A DNA stretch of 43,663 bases from Nocardia cyriacigeorgica (GCF_010868145.1 NZ_JAAGUY010000036.1:1-43663); one strand, 5' to 3'. Positions 33,581-43,001 are shown, numbered from the stretch's first letter. Notes: generated from the letters alone by a model not told the origin. Numbers and translations are program-made.

Positions 33581-34633
33581 ATGACCGTGCACCCTGAGGT
33601 GGCCCCCGCCGGTTCGTCGAAGTCGACGAGCCGGCAGGCGGCTGGAGATACTGCGCCTATGTCGAGCGAACCCAAGCCCGAGACACCTTCTGTCAAGGGA
33701 CGACAACCCCACAGCCAGCGGGCCGAAACGATCTTCCGGTCGCTGGCCACGGCAGCAGGCGCGACGATCGTCGGCGCCATCGCGCTGATTGCGCTGTTCC
33801 TATTGATTCGCGCGGTTCCCTCGGTCATGGCCAACGAGGCCAACTTCTTCACCAGCACCGAGTTCTCCACCACCGATGCCGACCATCTGCGGTTCGGTAT
33901 TCGGGACCTTTTCATGGTCACGGTGCTGAGCTCGATCTTCGCGCTGGTGGTCGCGGTGCCGATCGGCGTCGGCATCGCGCTGTTCCTGACCCACTACGCG
34001 CCGAGCCGCATGGCCAAGCCGTTCGCGATGCTGATCGATCTGCTCGCCGCGGTGCCCTCGATCGTCTTCGGCCTGTGGGGCTTCCTGGTGCTGGCTCCTC
34101 AGATCGAACCGGTACAGCGTTTCCTCAACGAGAAGCTCGGCTGGTTCTTCTTGTTCGCCGACGGCAACGTCTCCGTCTCCGGTGGCGGCACGATCTTCAC
34201 CGCCGGCGTGATTCTCGCGGTGATGATCCTGCCGATCATCACCTCGGTCTCGCGGGAAGTGTTCGCGCTGACCCCGGTCTCGCATATCGAGGCCGCCCAG
34301 GCGCTCGGCGCGACGAAATGGGAAGTCGTGCGGATGACGGTGCTGCCCTACGGCCGCAGCGGTGTCATCGCCGGATCCATGCTCGGCCTCGGTCGCGCGC
34401 TCGGTGAGACCATCGCGGTGCTCATCGTGCTGCGCACCGCCGCGCAGGCCGGCAGCTGGTCGCTGTTCGACGGCGGCTACACCTTCGCCTCGCGCATCGC
34501 CGCATCGGCCGCGGAGTTCAGCTCCGCGCTGCCCACCGGCGCCTACATCGCCGCGGGCTTCGTGCTGTTCGCCCTGACCTTCGTGGTCAACGCGCTGGCC
34601 CGGCTGGCGTCCGGCGGAAAGGTCAACCAGTGA
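33581..34633 (+). CDS. pstC: Phosphate ABC transporter permease PstC
   Basis: About 350 residues, six membrane segments with a cytoplasmic EAA-like loop (SHIEAAQALGATKWEVVRMTVLP). The hydrophilic N-terminal 50 residues are variable. The start is uncertain: ATG 33581 or the in-frame ATG 33659 (MSSEPKPETPS), neither with a good Shine-Dalgarno. The stop and pstA start share one base (TGATG). Confidence 0.94.
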   Translation: MTVHPEVAPAGSSKSTSRQAAGDTAPMSSEPKPETPSVKGRQPHSQRAETIFRSLATAAGATIVGAIALIALFLLIRAVPSVMANEANFFTSTEFSTTDADHLRFGIRDLFMVTVLSSIFALVVAVPIGVGIALFLTHYAPSRMAKPFAMLIDLLAAVPSIVFGLWGFLVLAPQIEPVQRFLNEKLGWFFLFADGNVSVSGGGTIFTAGVILAVMILPIITSVSREVFALTPVSHIEAAQALGATKWEVVRMTVLPYGRSGVIAGSMLGLGRALGETIAVLIVLRTAAQAGSWSLFDGGYTFASRIAASAAEFSSALPTGAYIAAGFVLFALTFVVNALARLASGGKVNQ

Positions 34634-35538
34634 TGACTACCACGACGACGCTCGACAAACCGGTCAAGGCACCGACCTTCCGGCACGTGAGCACCGGCCG
34701 CCGGATCCGCAACAACATCGCCACCGGCCTGATCACGCTGTCCTTCGGCATCGCACTGATCCCGCTGGTGTGGGTGCTGTGGATGGTGATCAGCAAGGGC
34801 ATCGAGGCGATCGTCGCCCCCGAATGGTGGACCAATTCACAGAAGGGCGTGCTGCCGAGCCAGACCGCGGGTGGCGTGTACCACGCGATCTACGGCACCA
34901 TCGTCCAGTCGGCCGTCGCCGCGATCATCGCGGTGCCACTGGGCATCATGGCCGCGATCTACCTGGTCGAATACGGCCGGGGCCGGTTGGCCAAGGTCAC
35001 CACGTTCATGGTCGACATCCTCGCCGGTGTCCCCTCGATTGTCGCGGCGCTGTTCATCTTCGCGCTGTGGATCGCGACCATGGGATTCCCGCAGAGCGCA
35101 TTCGCGGTCTCGCTGGCCCTGGTGCTGCTGATGTTGCCTGTGGTGGTGCGCAGCACCGAGGAAATGCTCAAGCTCGTCCCCGACGAACTGCGTGAAGCCT
35201 CCTACGCGCTCGGCGTGCCGAAGTGGAAGACGATCCTGCGCATCGTCGTCCCGACCGCGCTGCCCGGCATGATCAGCGGCATCCTGCTCGCTCTCGCCCG
35301 CGTCATGGGTGAGACCGCGCCGGTACTGGTGCTGGTCGGCTACAGCAAGTCGATCAACTTCGATGTCTTCGACGGCAATATGGCCTCGCTGCCGCTACTG
35401 ATCTACCAAGAGCTGGCGAACCCGGAACCGGCAGGCCGGCTGCGGGTGTGGGGCGCGGCGCTGACCCTGATCCTGATGATCGCGCTGCTGTACCTGGCCG
35501 CCGCCGCGGTCAACAAACTGCTTACGCGGAACCGATAG
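34633..35538 (+). CDS. pstA: Phosphate ABC transporter permease PstA
   Basis: 301-residue membrane partner of PstC with six helices and the coupling loop DELREASYALGVPKWKTILRIVVP. The ATG at 34633 overlaps the pstC stop by one base; a GTG at 34630 one codon upstream is equally possible. Followed by pstB after 19 bp. Confidence 0.94.
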   Translation: MTTTTTLDKPVKAPTFRHVSTGRRIRNNIATGLITLSFGIALIPLVWVLWMVISKGIEAIVAPEWWTNSQKGVLPSQTAGGVYHAIYGTIVQSAVAAIIAVPLGIMAAIYLVEYGRGRLAKVTTFMVDILAGVPSIVAALFIFALWIATMGFPQSAFAVSLALVLLMLPVVVRSTEEMLKLVPDELREASYALGVPKWKTILRIVVPTALPGMISGILLALARVMGETAPVLVLVGYSKSINFDVFDGNMASLPLLIYQELANPEPAGRLRVWGAALTLILMIALLYLAAAAVNKLLTRNR

Positions 35539-35557
35539 AAGCGAACGGATACCCACG

Positions 35558-36334
35558 ATGGCCAAGCGGATCGATATCAAAGACCTGAACATCTACTACG
35601 GCAAATTCCACGCCGTGGCCGACGTATCCCTGACCGTGCTGCCCCGCAGCGTCACCGCCTTCATCGGGCCGTCGGGTTGCGGTAAGTCCACCGTCCTGCG
35701 GTCGCTCAACCGGATGCATGAGGTCACCCCGAGTGCCCGCGTCGAGGGCGCGGTCATGCTCGACGGTGAGGACATCTACGGTTCGCAGATCGACCCGGTC
35801 GGTGTGCGCCGCACCATCGGCATGGTCTTCCAGCGCCCGAACCCGTTCCCCACCATGTCGATTCGCGACAATGTGGTGGCCGGGCTGAAGCTGCAGGGTG
35901 TGCGCAACAAGAAGGAACTCGACGAGGTCGCCGAGCGCTCGCTGCGCGGGGCGAACCTGTGGAACGAGGTCAAGGACCGGCTCGACAAGCCGGGCGGTGG
36001 GCTGTCCGGTGGTCAGCAGCAGCGTCTGTGCATCGCGCGCGCCATCGCGGTCTCGCCGGATGTGCTGCTGATGGACGAGCCGTGTTCGGCGCTCGACCCG
36101 ATTTCCACCCTGGCGATCGAGGACCTGATCACCGAGCTGAAGAAGGAATTCACCATCGTCATCGTCACCCACAACATGCAGCAGGCCGCACGCGTAAGTG
36201 ACCAGACCGGTTTCTTCAACCTCGAGGCCCAGGGCAAGCCCGGCAAGCTGATCGAGATCGATGACACCGAGCGGATCTTCTCCAACCCGTCGCAGAAGCA
36301 GACCGAGGACTACATCTCCGGTCGCTTCGGGTAG
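35558..36334 (+). CDS. pstB: Phosphate ABC transporter ATP-binding protein PstB
   Basis: 258-residue ATPase. Walker A GPSGCGKST, Q-loop VFQRPNPFPTMSI (the PstB-specific FQ.PNPFP), signature LSGGQQQRLCIARA and Walker B MDEPCSALDPIS are all intact. It energises the PstSCA channel. ATG at 35558 is 19 bp after pstA. Corresponds to M. tuberculosis PhoT (Rv0820) by position. The operon ends at the 36479 terminator, convergent with phoU. Confidence 0.97.
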   Translation: MAKRIDIKDLNIYYGKFHAVADVSLTVLPRSVTAFIGPSGCGKSTVLRSLNRMHEVTPSARVEGAVMLDGEDIYGSQIDPVGVRRTIGMVFQRPNPFPTMSIRDNVVAGLKLQGVRNKKELDEVAERSLRGANLWNEVKDRLDKPGGGLSGGQQQRLCIARAIAVSPDVLLMDEPCSALDPISTLAIEDLITELKKEFTIVIVTHNMQQAARVSDQTGFFNLEAQGKPGKLIEIDDTERIFSNPSQKQTEDYISGRFG

Positions 36335-36478
36335 CAGCTCGTCCGCCTCTCCGCGATTTTTGGCGGGACTCAGGTGCCACGGGAGCGGCGTTGGCGGCCG
36401 GCGGTAACGCTGGTGCTCGGGTTCGCCCGTTCCCGGTGAGTTACCAGGACCGCGCGAGATCAGTTGTAGCGGTGAGCG

Positions 36479-36517
36479 AAAAGGAGGGCCCGCGAATTGC
36501 GCGGGCCCTCCTTTTTT
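36479..36517. terminator. Bidirectional intrinsic terminator between pstB and phoU
   Basis: A stem of about 16 bp (AAAAGGAGGGCCCGCG, 36479-36494, with its complement at 36500-36515), a 5-nt loop and a six-T run at 36512-36517 on the plus strand. On the minus strand the phoU stop codon TAA lies in the T-tract, so the hairpin follows the stop directly. It is the clearest rho-independent terminator in the window. Confidence 0.93.
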
Positions 36518-37178
36518 ACGCTTCGGAGTCTTCGTCCGGCGGTAGGACGCCGGTGACCAGGAAGATCACCCGACGGCCGATTTCGACCGCATGGTCGGCG
36601 AAGCGCTCGTAGTAGCGGCCGAGCAGTGTGACATCCACCGCTGCCGCGACGCCGTATTTCCAGTCGCGGTCCATCAGTAGCGTGAACAGGTGGCGATGCA
36701 GATCGTCCATCGCGTCGTCTTGCTGGTTGAGCTGGGCCGCGCGCTCCGGATCGCGGGTCTCCAGGACCTCCTTGGCGCTTTCGCCCATGCTGACCGCGAT
36801 CCGGCCCATCTCGGCGAAGTAGCCGTTGACCGACTCGGGCACCGCATGGTTCGGATGCCGCCTGCGGGTCACCTTGGCGACGTGCAGCGCAAGCGCACCC
36901 ATCCGATTCACATCGTTGACCATCTGGATCGCCGCCACTACCTGCCGCAGATCGCCTGCGACCGGCGCTTGCAGTGCGAGCAGCGCGAACGTCCGTTCTT
37001 CGACGTCGGAGATCATCTCCGATATCCGGTCGTACTCGGTGATCACCTGTTCGGCCAACGTCAGGTCGGCCTGGAGCAGCGACTGGGTGGCCCGGTCCAT
37101 AGCCGAACCCGCGAGACCGGCCATCTCGCCCAACAGCTGAGCGAGACCGGCCATTTGCTCGTTGTAGATGACACGCAT
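36516..37178 (-). CDS. phoU: Phosphate transport system regulator PhoU
   Basis: 220 residues of alpha-helical PhoU fold. The repeated metal-site motifs show as EYDRISEMISDVEE and DDAMDDLHRHLF. PhoU links the Pst transporter to the SenX3/PhoR-type kinase and represses the Pho response when phosphate is ample (family knowledge). The ATG at 37178 (MRVIYNEQMAGLAQLL) is the usual N-terminus; an ATG at 37190 adds four residues. Convergent with pstSCAB; equals phoY2 (Rv0821c) by position. Confidence 0.94.
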   Translation of the reverse strand: MRVIYNEQMAGLAQLLGEMAGLAGSAMDRATQSLLQADLTLAEQVITEYDRISEMISDVEERTFALLALQAPVAGDLRQVVAAIQMVNDVNRMGALALHVAKVTRRRHPNHAVPESVNGYFAEMGRIAVSMGESAKEVLETRDPERAAQLNQQDDAMDDLHRHLFTLLMDRDWKYGVAAAVDVTLLGRYYERFADHAVEIGRRVIFLVTGVLPPDEDSEA

Positions 37179-37244
37179 GAAAACTGACACTAGTTCGCGG
37201 CGCTGTCCAAGTCACGAACAGCGGGTGAAATGCCGGGGCTGACG

Positions 37245-39767
37245 TCAGGAGCAGATGTCGTCGGCGGCGTTGATGTGTTCGAGATCATCCGGCAGCGCGG
37301 TCGGGGCCGCGCTTGCGGCGTCGGCGGGGACGTTGGTGATCGCCTGGCCGACGGCGGTCGGCTCATTGACAACACCCTGGTAATCGGAGCCGAGCACGAC
37401 CTCGATGATGCCGCCCAACTGCTCCTCCTCCTCGGCAGGCGCGATGCTCGCGCCGGGGAGCGCACTGGCGACCGTGGCTGCCTCCGCCTCATAGCCGGCG
37501 GAGTACCGCACGATCGTGGTATCCGCCGTCCCACCGGTGTAGTTGCCGGTGTTGTAGATCGGGAAGCCCACATTGTTCAGCTTGTTGGCGGCGGTGGCGG
37601 CTTGGCCACTGATCCCAGAGCCGTTGGAGACCAGCAGCGATACGGTGCTCGGGTCCACGGCGACATAGGCGGGCGGCGCAGGTGCTGCGGGTGTATCCGC
37701 CGGGGTCGGCGCGGCCGCGCCCGGCTTCTCGCCCGGCAACGGGCGGTCGTCACGAATCGCTTTGAAAATGGCCTTGATGTCGGATTCCCGCGGGATCTCA
37801 TTGCCGTAGGAATCGGTGCCCGCGGTCGGGATGGTCAGGAACGTGACCGCACCGGCATCCACATTCGCCAGTGATCGGCCGAGCGTCAGAAGATCTTCCG
37901 GCTTGACCTTGTCGACGAAGGTCGCCGCGGTGAAAGCCTTGATGAATCCGTTCAGCTTGCCCAGATCGAGCATCACCTTGGTGGACAGAGCGGTCCGCAA
38001 CAAGGAGGCCAGGAACTTCTGCTGTCGGTTGATGCGGTCGTAGTCGCCGCGGATATCGCCGTAGACCTTACGGGCACGCACGTAGTTGAGCGCCGTCGCG
38101 CCGTTGATGACCTGCTTGCCGGGGTTTTCCAGCACCGTGCCGAGTTCGCCGTCGATGAGCGGTTCGGTCGTGCAGACCTGGACCCCACCCACCTCGTCGA
38201 CCATGGCTTCGAAGCCGGCGAAATCAATGCCGATGAAGTGGTTGATGGTGCTACCGGTCAACCGCTGAATGGTCGTGACCAGGCAACGCGGTCCGCCGAG
38301 GGCATACACGGCATTCAGCTTGCCGCCCATCTCCGCAGGGTAGGTCTCCTCGGTGTAGTCGGCTTTCTCGTTGTCCCAACCCTCGCATTTCGGCCGACTG
38401 ACATCCAGATCGCGAGGGAAGGACACAACGACCACGCGCTGGCGGTTCTTCGGAACGTGTACCAGCAGCACCGTGTCGGCGCGGGCGCCTTCGGCGTCCT
38501 CGATGGTTCCCGCGCCCAATTTCCCATTGGCGCCCGCGCGCGTATCGGTGCCGACGATGAGGTAGTTCTCATCGCCGAGTTGGGCGTTGCCGTCGATGAC
38601 ATCTTCTGAGTTGTCGCCGAGTGCCGAGACCTGGGTGAAGCTGTTGCCGAAGGCGCGCTCGTAGCTCCAGCCGCCGCCGGTGATCAGCAGCGCGACGGCG
38701 GCCGTTACGGCCAGTGCGGCCCGTCCGACCATGCGTGCACGGCGATGCTTGCGCAGCTTGCTCTCCGCCAGCCGGGTCCGCCGCGGCGCACCGACGGATT
38801 CGGGGGCGGCGGCGTTTTCGGTGGTCGGCCACGAACCGGTCTTGGCTCGTGCCCTGCCGGGACGTTTGGTGTCGTCGACCGGCGGAATGACGTCGGTGAC
38901 GACCTCGGGAGGTTCCGCGGCGCCACGCCTGCTCGGCGCCTCGGTCGTGCCAGCGATGTCCTGGACCACCGGTGACGCGCCTGTTTTTCCGGCGCCGCGC
39001 GGTGGTGTGCTGCTCGATTGCCGACCGCGGCCAGGGGCGGGCTTCGGCGGCGCCGAATCCGATGCGACAGGTGTGGGCTGTCGGCGTTTCGGGTCCGGGC
39101 GAGTCGGGCCTGCCTCGGGCTCACCGACGCGCCGTGTGGATTCCGGCGGACGCCGGATCGCACCGGCCTCCCTCGCGCGGCGCGCTGCGTCGGCGGGAGG
39201 ACGCGGCGTATCACCGGCCATGGGATCGACCGCTCGGCGCTGGGTCGTCTCACTGCGACGCTGTGCGGGCCGCATGCCCTCGTCCGACGGGGGCGGAGCC
39301 GCCTGCCGCTGATTCCCGGCGATGCGGCGCTGGGCCGGTGGCCGTTGATCGGGCTCGGGGGATGGCTGGGCAGGCCTGGCCTGCCTGGCGCCCGGTGCGG
39401 GTCGCTGGTCCGGCACGATCGGCTGTCGCGGGGCCGTGTCGGTCCGTCGCTGCGGGGTCTGCGGCTGGCGCTGGGGTGTGGAAAGCCCCTGAGGCTCGGG
39501 ACCACGGCTCGGTGCGGGCTCGGCGGCCCGGCGCCTGCCGGTGCGCTCGTTGTCCACCCGGTTGACGAGATCCTGGACCGAGATCGACGCGGACTCGGTC
39601 TCCGGCGTGACGTCGGCATGGCGAGCTCTGCGGGGCGCATCGGCGCCGTCTCGTTCGGGGGAACCCGCCGCGGGATACCGCTCCCACGGGGCGCGACCTC
39701 CGGGCCGTGGCGAATGCCCGTGCCGATCGTCACCCACCAACGAACCTCGCTTTTCGTTCTGCCTCAT
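37245..39767 (-). CDS. LytR-CpsA-Psr (LCP) family cell-wall ligase with a long disordered N-terminus
   Basis: 840 residues, large for the family. Residues 1 to about 340 are Pro/Arg/Gln/Ala-rich and probably disordered in the cytoplasm; a membrane helix lies near 345-367. The LCP domain (about 395-590) shows YLIVGTDTRAG, VSFPRDLDV, LNAVYALGG and DYDRINRQQKFL, residues that bind polyprenyl pyrophosphate. A LytR_C domain (SLLVSNGSGISGQAA...) follows near 700-790. LCP enzymes attach arabinogalactan or other glycans to peptidoglycan. An in-frame GTG ten codons downstream, preceded by a weak Shine-Dalgarno, is an alternative start. Confidence 0.92.
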   Translation of the reverse strand: MRQNEKRGSLVGDDRHGHSPRPGGRAPWERYPAAGSPERDGADAPRRARHADVTPETESASISVQDLVNRVDNERTGRRRAAEPAPSRGPEPQGLSTPQRQPQTPQRRTDTAPRQPIVPDQRPAPGARQARPAQPSPEPDQRPPAQRRIAGNQRQAAPPPSDEGMRPAQRRSETTQRRAVDPMAGDTPRPPADAARRAREAGAIRRPPESTRRVGEPEAGPTRPDPKRRQPTPVASDSAPPKPAPGRGRQSSSTPPRGAGKTGASPVVQDIAGTTEAPSRRGAAEPPEVVTDVIPPVDDTKRPGRARAKTGSWPTTENAAAPESVGAPRRTRLAESKLRKHRRARMVGRAALAVTAAVALLITGGGWSYERAFGNSFTQVSALGDNSEDVIDGNAQLGDENYLIVGTDTRAGANGKLGAGTIEDAEGARADTVLLVHVPKNRQRVVVVSFPRDLDVSRPKCEGWDNEKADYTEETYPAEMGGKLNAVYALGGPRCLVTTIQRLTGSTINHFIGIDFAGFEAMVDEVGGVQVCTTEPLIDGELGTVLENPGKQVINGATALNYVRARKVYGDIRGDYDRINRQQKFLASLLRTALSTKVMLDLGKLNGFIKAFTAATFVDKVKPEDLLTLGRSLANVDAGAVTFLTIPTAGTDSYGNEIPRESDIKAIFKAIRDDRPLPGEKPGAAAPTPADTPAAPAPPAYVAVDPSTVSLLVSNGSGISGQAATAANKLNNVGFPIYNTGNYTGGTADTTIVRYSAGYEAEAATVASALPGASIAPAEEEEQLGGIIEVVLGSDYQGVVNEPTAVGQAITNVPADAASAAPTALPDDLEHINAADDICS

Positions 39768-39971
39768 TGCTCGGCCGGACTGTTGAATCCAGTCTTACCG
39801 CTGATCGGCCGGGTGCAGTGGTGTTGCCACCGCATCCGGCCGACCGAAGTGATTCCGCAATGATAACGATTCCGCCACGGTCGGCCACCTGACGCACGCT
39901 CGGGTCTACCGAAATGTCATATGCCGAAGCGAATGCTGGGTGGTTGCCCGGCCGCGGTCGCGACGCCGGAT

Positions 39972-41117
39972 TCAGCCGCCGCTGTGCATCAGGTCGGCGC
40001 CTGCGGGGACAGCCGGATCGTCCGGGTCGTCCAGCCAGCCGTGCGGCAGGGCGACCTTGCCGGGCGAGCCCTGGCGGCCACGCGGGCCCTCGGCATCACG
40101 CGGGAACGGCGCGGTGGCGTCGAGCCGGCCGATGAGGTCCTCGAGCTGGCCGAGGCTCGACACGGTTGCGAACGACCGGCGCAGATCAGCCCCGACCGGG
40201 AACCCCATCAGGTACCAGGCCATGTGTTTGCGCAGGTCGCGCATGGCTTTGTCCTCGCCGTCGTGCTCCGACAGCAGTGCGCCGTGCCGGTACAGCACCT
40301 CGCCGACGCGGCCGAGGGTCGGCGGTTCGGGCAGCGGCTCGCCACGCAGCGCCGCCTGTAGTTCGGCGAACAACCAGGGCCTGCCGAGGCAGCCGCGCCC
40401 GACGACAACGCCGTCACAGCCGGTTTCGTCCATCATGCGGACGGCATCGTCGGCGGAGAAGATATCGCCATTGCCCAGGACCGGGATGGTGGTGACGGCC
40501 TGCTTGAGCCGAGCGATGGCCGACCAGTCGGCCTGCCCTGAGTAGCGTTGTGCGGCCGTGCGGGCGTGCAAAGCGACCGCCGCGGCGCCCTCGGCTTCCG
40601 CGATCCTGCCGGCGTCCAGGTAGGTCAGGTGGTCGTCGTCGATGCCGATGCGGAACTTCACCGTCACCGGGACGCCCGCCGGCTCGGCTCCGGCGACCAT
40701 GTCGCGCACGATCCGGGCGAACAGCGCGCGCTTGTACGGCAGGGCCGCGCCGCCGCCGAGTCTGGTCACCTTGGGTACCGGGCAGCCGAGGTTGAGGTCG
40801 ATGTGATCGGCCCAGCCCTCGCCGACGATGATGCGCACGGCCTCGCCGAGCGTGGCCGGGTCGACGCCGTAGAGCTGCATCGACCGCGGATGTTCGTCCT
40901 CGTCGAACGACATCATGTGCAGGGTTTTCTCATTGCGTTCCACCACCGCGCGGGCGGTGATCATCTCGCAGACATAGATCGAGGTCGGGCTGCCGAACTC
41001 GCGGCACAGTTTGCGGAACGCCAGATTCGTGATTCCGGCCATCGGCGCGAGCACCACCGCCGGATCGACCGGATACGGCCCGATCCGCAGCGCTGTGCTC
41101 AGCTCGCTCGTCGTCAT
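39972..41117 (-). CDS. dusB: tRNA-dihydrouridine synthase B
   Basis: 381-residue FMN-dependent TIM-barrel enzyme reducing uridine to dihydrouridine in tRNA D-loops. VVLAPMAGITNLAFRKLCREFG, the catalytic Cys region DLNLGCPVPKVTRLGGGAAL, and ALHARTAAQRYSGQADW and GNGDIFSADDA are diagnostic. ATG at 41117 has GGAGGG 7 nt upstream and is preferred over the GTG at 41123. The last 40 residues beyond the family core are Gly/Pro-rich. Same orientation as the LCP gene, 204 bp upstream of it. Confidence 0.95.
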   Translation of the reverse strand: MTTSELSTALRIGPYPVDPAVVLAPMAGITNLAFRKLCREFGSPTSIYVCEMITARAVVERNEKTLHMMSFDEDEHPRSMQLYGVDPATLGEAVRIIVGEGWADHIDLNLGCPVPKVTRLGGGAALPYKRALFARIVRDMVAGAEPAGVPVTVKFRIGIDDDHLTYLDAGRIAEAEGAAAVALHARTAAQRYSGQADWSAIARLKQAVTTIPVLGNGDIFSADDAVRMMDETGCDGVVVGRGCLGRPWLFAELQAALRGEPLPEPPTLGRVGEVLYRHGALLSEHDGEDKAMRDLRKHMAWYLMGFPVGADLRRSFATVSSLGQLEDLIGRLDATAPFPRDAEGPRGRQGSPGKVALPHGWLDDPDDPAVPAGADLMHSGG

Positions 41118-41320
41118 CGTCACGCCCTCCAGTGTCTCATCCGCCCAGTACTGCTCAGTGAGACGATCGGCTCACACCCTGGGCGCCCGGCGCTCGCCCG
41201 GTCAAGTGATGTATGTGACCCTCGGTTCGAGGTACTTGTGACCAATTCGTTAGCCTCATGTGCGCAAGGCATCGCCGCCGGGGAGTTTGTGCGATGCGGT
41301 ATGCGATCGAAAGAGGATCA

Positions 41321-41935
41321 ATGACCGAGCACTCCGGAAGCGGCGCCACCGCGACCATCGACAAGGAAGCCGCACCGGCTCCGACGGCGCCGACACCTGA
41401 ATTCCAACGACCTGGCACCGTCTCGGTGCAGGTCTCGACCATCGTTCGCGGCGCCGTCATCGGCGTTCTGGCGATCGCCGTCGTCGTGTTCGCCGCGCTG
41501 TGGTTCTTCGCACGCGGCGACGTCGCCGACCGCGATGCCCGCGCTTCGGCCGAGGCCCGCGCCGAACAGGTCGCCACCGAATACGCCGTTGGTGCGGCCA
41601 CCGTCAACTACCAGGACATCAACGGCTGGGTCGGCAGCCTCAAAGCCGGCACCACCGATCAGCTCTCGGGGAAGATGGACTCGACGGCCCCGCTGCTGGA
41701 GAAGGTCCTGGTTCCGCTGAAGTGGACCTCCACCGCGTCGCCGATCACCGCGAAGGTGATGTCCGAGGACAACGGCATCTATCAGGTGAGTGTGTTCGTC
41801 AACGTGAACTCCACCAATGCTCAGACTCCCGATGGTGCGCAGACCACCGTCACCTACAGCGTGACGCTCGATGAGAACGCCGACTGGAAGATCACCGATG
41901 TGGGTGGGGTCGACGGTGCGCTACCGCTGAAGTAA
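41321..41935 (+). CDS. Mce-associated-like single-span membrane protein
   Basis: 204 residues: Ala/Pro-rich cytoplasmic start (1-38), one helix VRGAVIGVLAIAVVVFAALWFFA (about 43-65), then a helical stalk DRDARASAEARAEQVATEYAVGA and an outward NTF2/SnoaL-like domain (NGWVGSLKAGTTDQLSGKMDST...). This architecture is shared by Mce-associated and Tcp-like proteins of mycolate actinobacteria. Function unknown. ATG at 41321 has AGAGGA upstream; ATGs at 41294 and 41258 are less likely. Divergent from dusB, convergent with desA1. Confidence 0.8.
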   Translation: MTEHSGSGATATIDKEAAPAPTAPTPEFQRPGTVSVQVSTIVRGAVIGVLAIAVVVFAALWFFARGDVADRDARASAEARAEQVATEYAVGAATVNYQDINGWVGSLKAGTTDQLSGKMDSTAPLLEKVLVPLKWTSTASPITAKVMSEDNGIYQVSVFVNVNSTNAQTPDGAQTTVTYSVTLDENADWKITDVGGVDGALPLK

Positions 41936-41961
41936 CTCGGGACCACAGCCGCTGATCACAA

Positions 41962-42000
41962 CGAAGCGCCCCCGTCCGAATTTCGGGCGGCGGCGCTTCG
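41962..42000. terminator. Bidirectional terminator between the Mce-associated-like gene and desA1
   Basis: CGAAGCGCC (41962-41970) pairs with GGCGCTTCG (41992-42000), and CCGTCCGAA (41972-41980) with TTCGGGCGG (41982-41990) with one G-U pair; a long, nearly closed stem. It serves both convergent genes. Confidence 0.85.
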
Positions 42001-42029
42001 TCGTCTGTGGGTCGGCGACGGTCGCCCGA

Positions 42030-43001
42030 TCAGCTCGCCGCGGAACTCGCCAGTTCGCGTTCGCGCTTGGCGGCCTCGCGGGCCAGCATCTTGTCGCGCT
42101 GCTCTTCGAACTTGACGACGTCCTTGCCGAGCTTGTCCAGGAAGGTGGCCAGACGCTCGCGGGTCTCTTCGCCACGCGCGGTGAAGTCGGTGCGTTCGAA
42201 GATGTTCCACTTCTTCAGCACCGGCTGCACCACCTCTTCGAGGTGCTGGCGCAGGTCGTAGATGCCGTGCTTGGCCATAAGCACGCCGTTGCGGCGGAAG
42301 TTGGGCATACCGGCGCCGGGCATCTGGAAGTTCTCCAGGATCAGTGCGATCGCGTCGAGCGCCTGATCCGGCGCCAGATCGAGGGCCGCACCGCACATGT
42401 TGCGGTAGAAGATCATGTGCAGGTTCTCGTCGGCGGCCACGCGCTGCAGCATGCGGTCGGCGATCGGGTCGTCGCAGACCTTGCCGGTGTTGCGGTGCGA
42501 GACGCGGGTCGCGAGTTCCTGGAAGGTCACATAGGCGACCGAATGCAGGAAGCCGGCGTCGGCCTCGGCGGGGGAGGCGAACCCGTTGGTCATGTGGACC
42601 ATGCGCGCCTCTTCGAGCGCGACGGGATCGACGCCACGGGTGACGACGAGGTAGTCGCGCATGACGATGCCGTGGCGGTTCTCCTCGGCGGTCCAGCGAC
42701 CGACCCAGGTGCCCCACGCCCCGTCCTGGGAGAAGTTCTCCGCGATCTCGCGGTGGTACGAGGGCAGGTTGTCCTCGGTGAGGAGATTGGTGATCATCGC
42801 GGCCTTGGCGACCTCACTCAGTTTCGACTGCTCCGGATCCCAGTCGATACCACCGAGTGCGGCGAAATTGCGGCCGTCGTCCCACGGTACGTAGTCGTGC
42901 GGATGCCATTCCTTTGCCAGGGAAAGGTGCCGGTTGACGTTCTCTTCGGCAACCGGCTCCAACTCCGTCAGCAGCTCGAGTTGAGTCAGATCCCTTGCCA
43001 T
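42030..43001 (-). CDS. desA1: Acyl-[ACP] desaturase DesA1-type
   Basis: 323-residue soluble di-iron desaturase, the ferritin-like type. The iron ligands are visible as E76, E106-E107-N-R-H110 (EENRH) and D191-E192-N-L-H195 (DENLH). In mycobacteria DesA1 introduces a double bond into the meromycolate precursor on ACP. ATG at 43001 (MARDLTQLELLTELEP) has GAAGGG upstream. The C-terminal 40 residues form a charged helix. A promoter with an embedded palindrome lies about 70 bp upstream. Convergent with the Mce-associated-like gene; equals Rv0824c by position. Confidence 0.95.
   Translation of the reverse strand: MARDLTQLELLTELEPVAEENVNRHLSLAKEWHPHDYVPWDDGRNFAALGGIDWDPEQSKLSEVAKAAMITNLLTEDNLPSYHREIAENFSQDGAWGTWVGRWTAEENRHGIVMRDYLVVTRGVDPVALEEARMVHMTNGFASPAEADAGFLHSVAYVTFQELATRVSHRNTGKVCDDPIADRMLQRVAADENLHMIFYRNMCGAALDLAPDQALDAIALILENFQMPGAGMPNFRRNGVLMAKHGIYDLRQHLEEVVQPVLKKWNIFERTDFTARGEETRERLATFLDKLGKDVVKFEEQRDKMLAREAAKRERELASSAAS

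Noticed and set aside
41214..41243. TGTGACC repeated twice and CCTCG-GTT-CGAGG before the Mce-associated-like gene
   Set aside because: Short, imperfectly phased and without clear promoter hexamers; too weak to call an operator.
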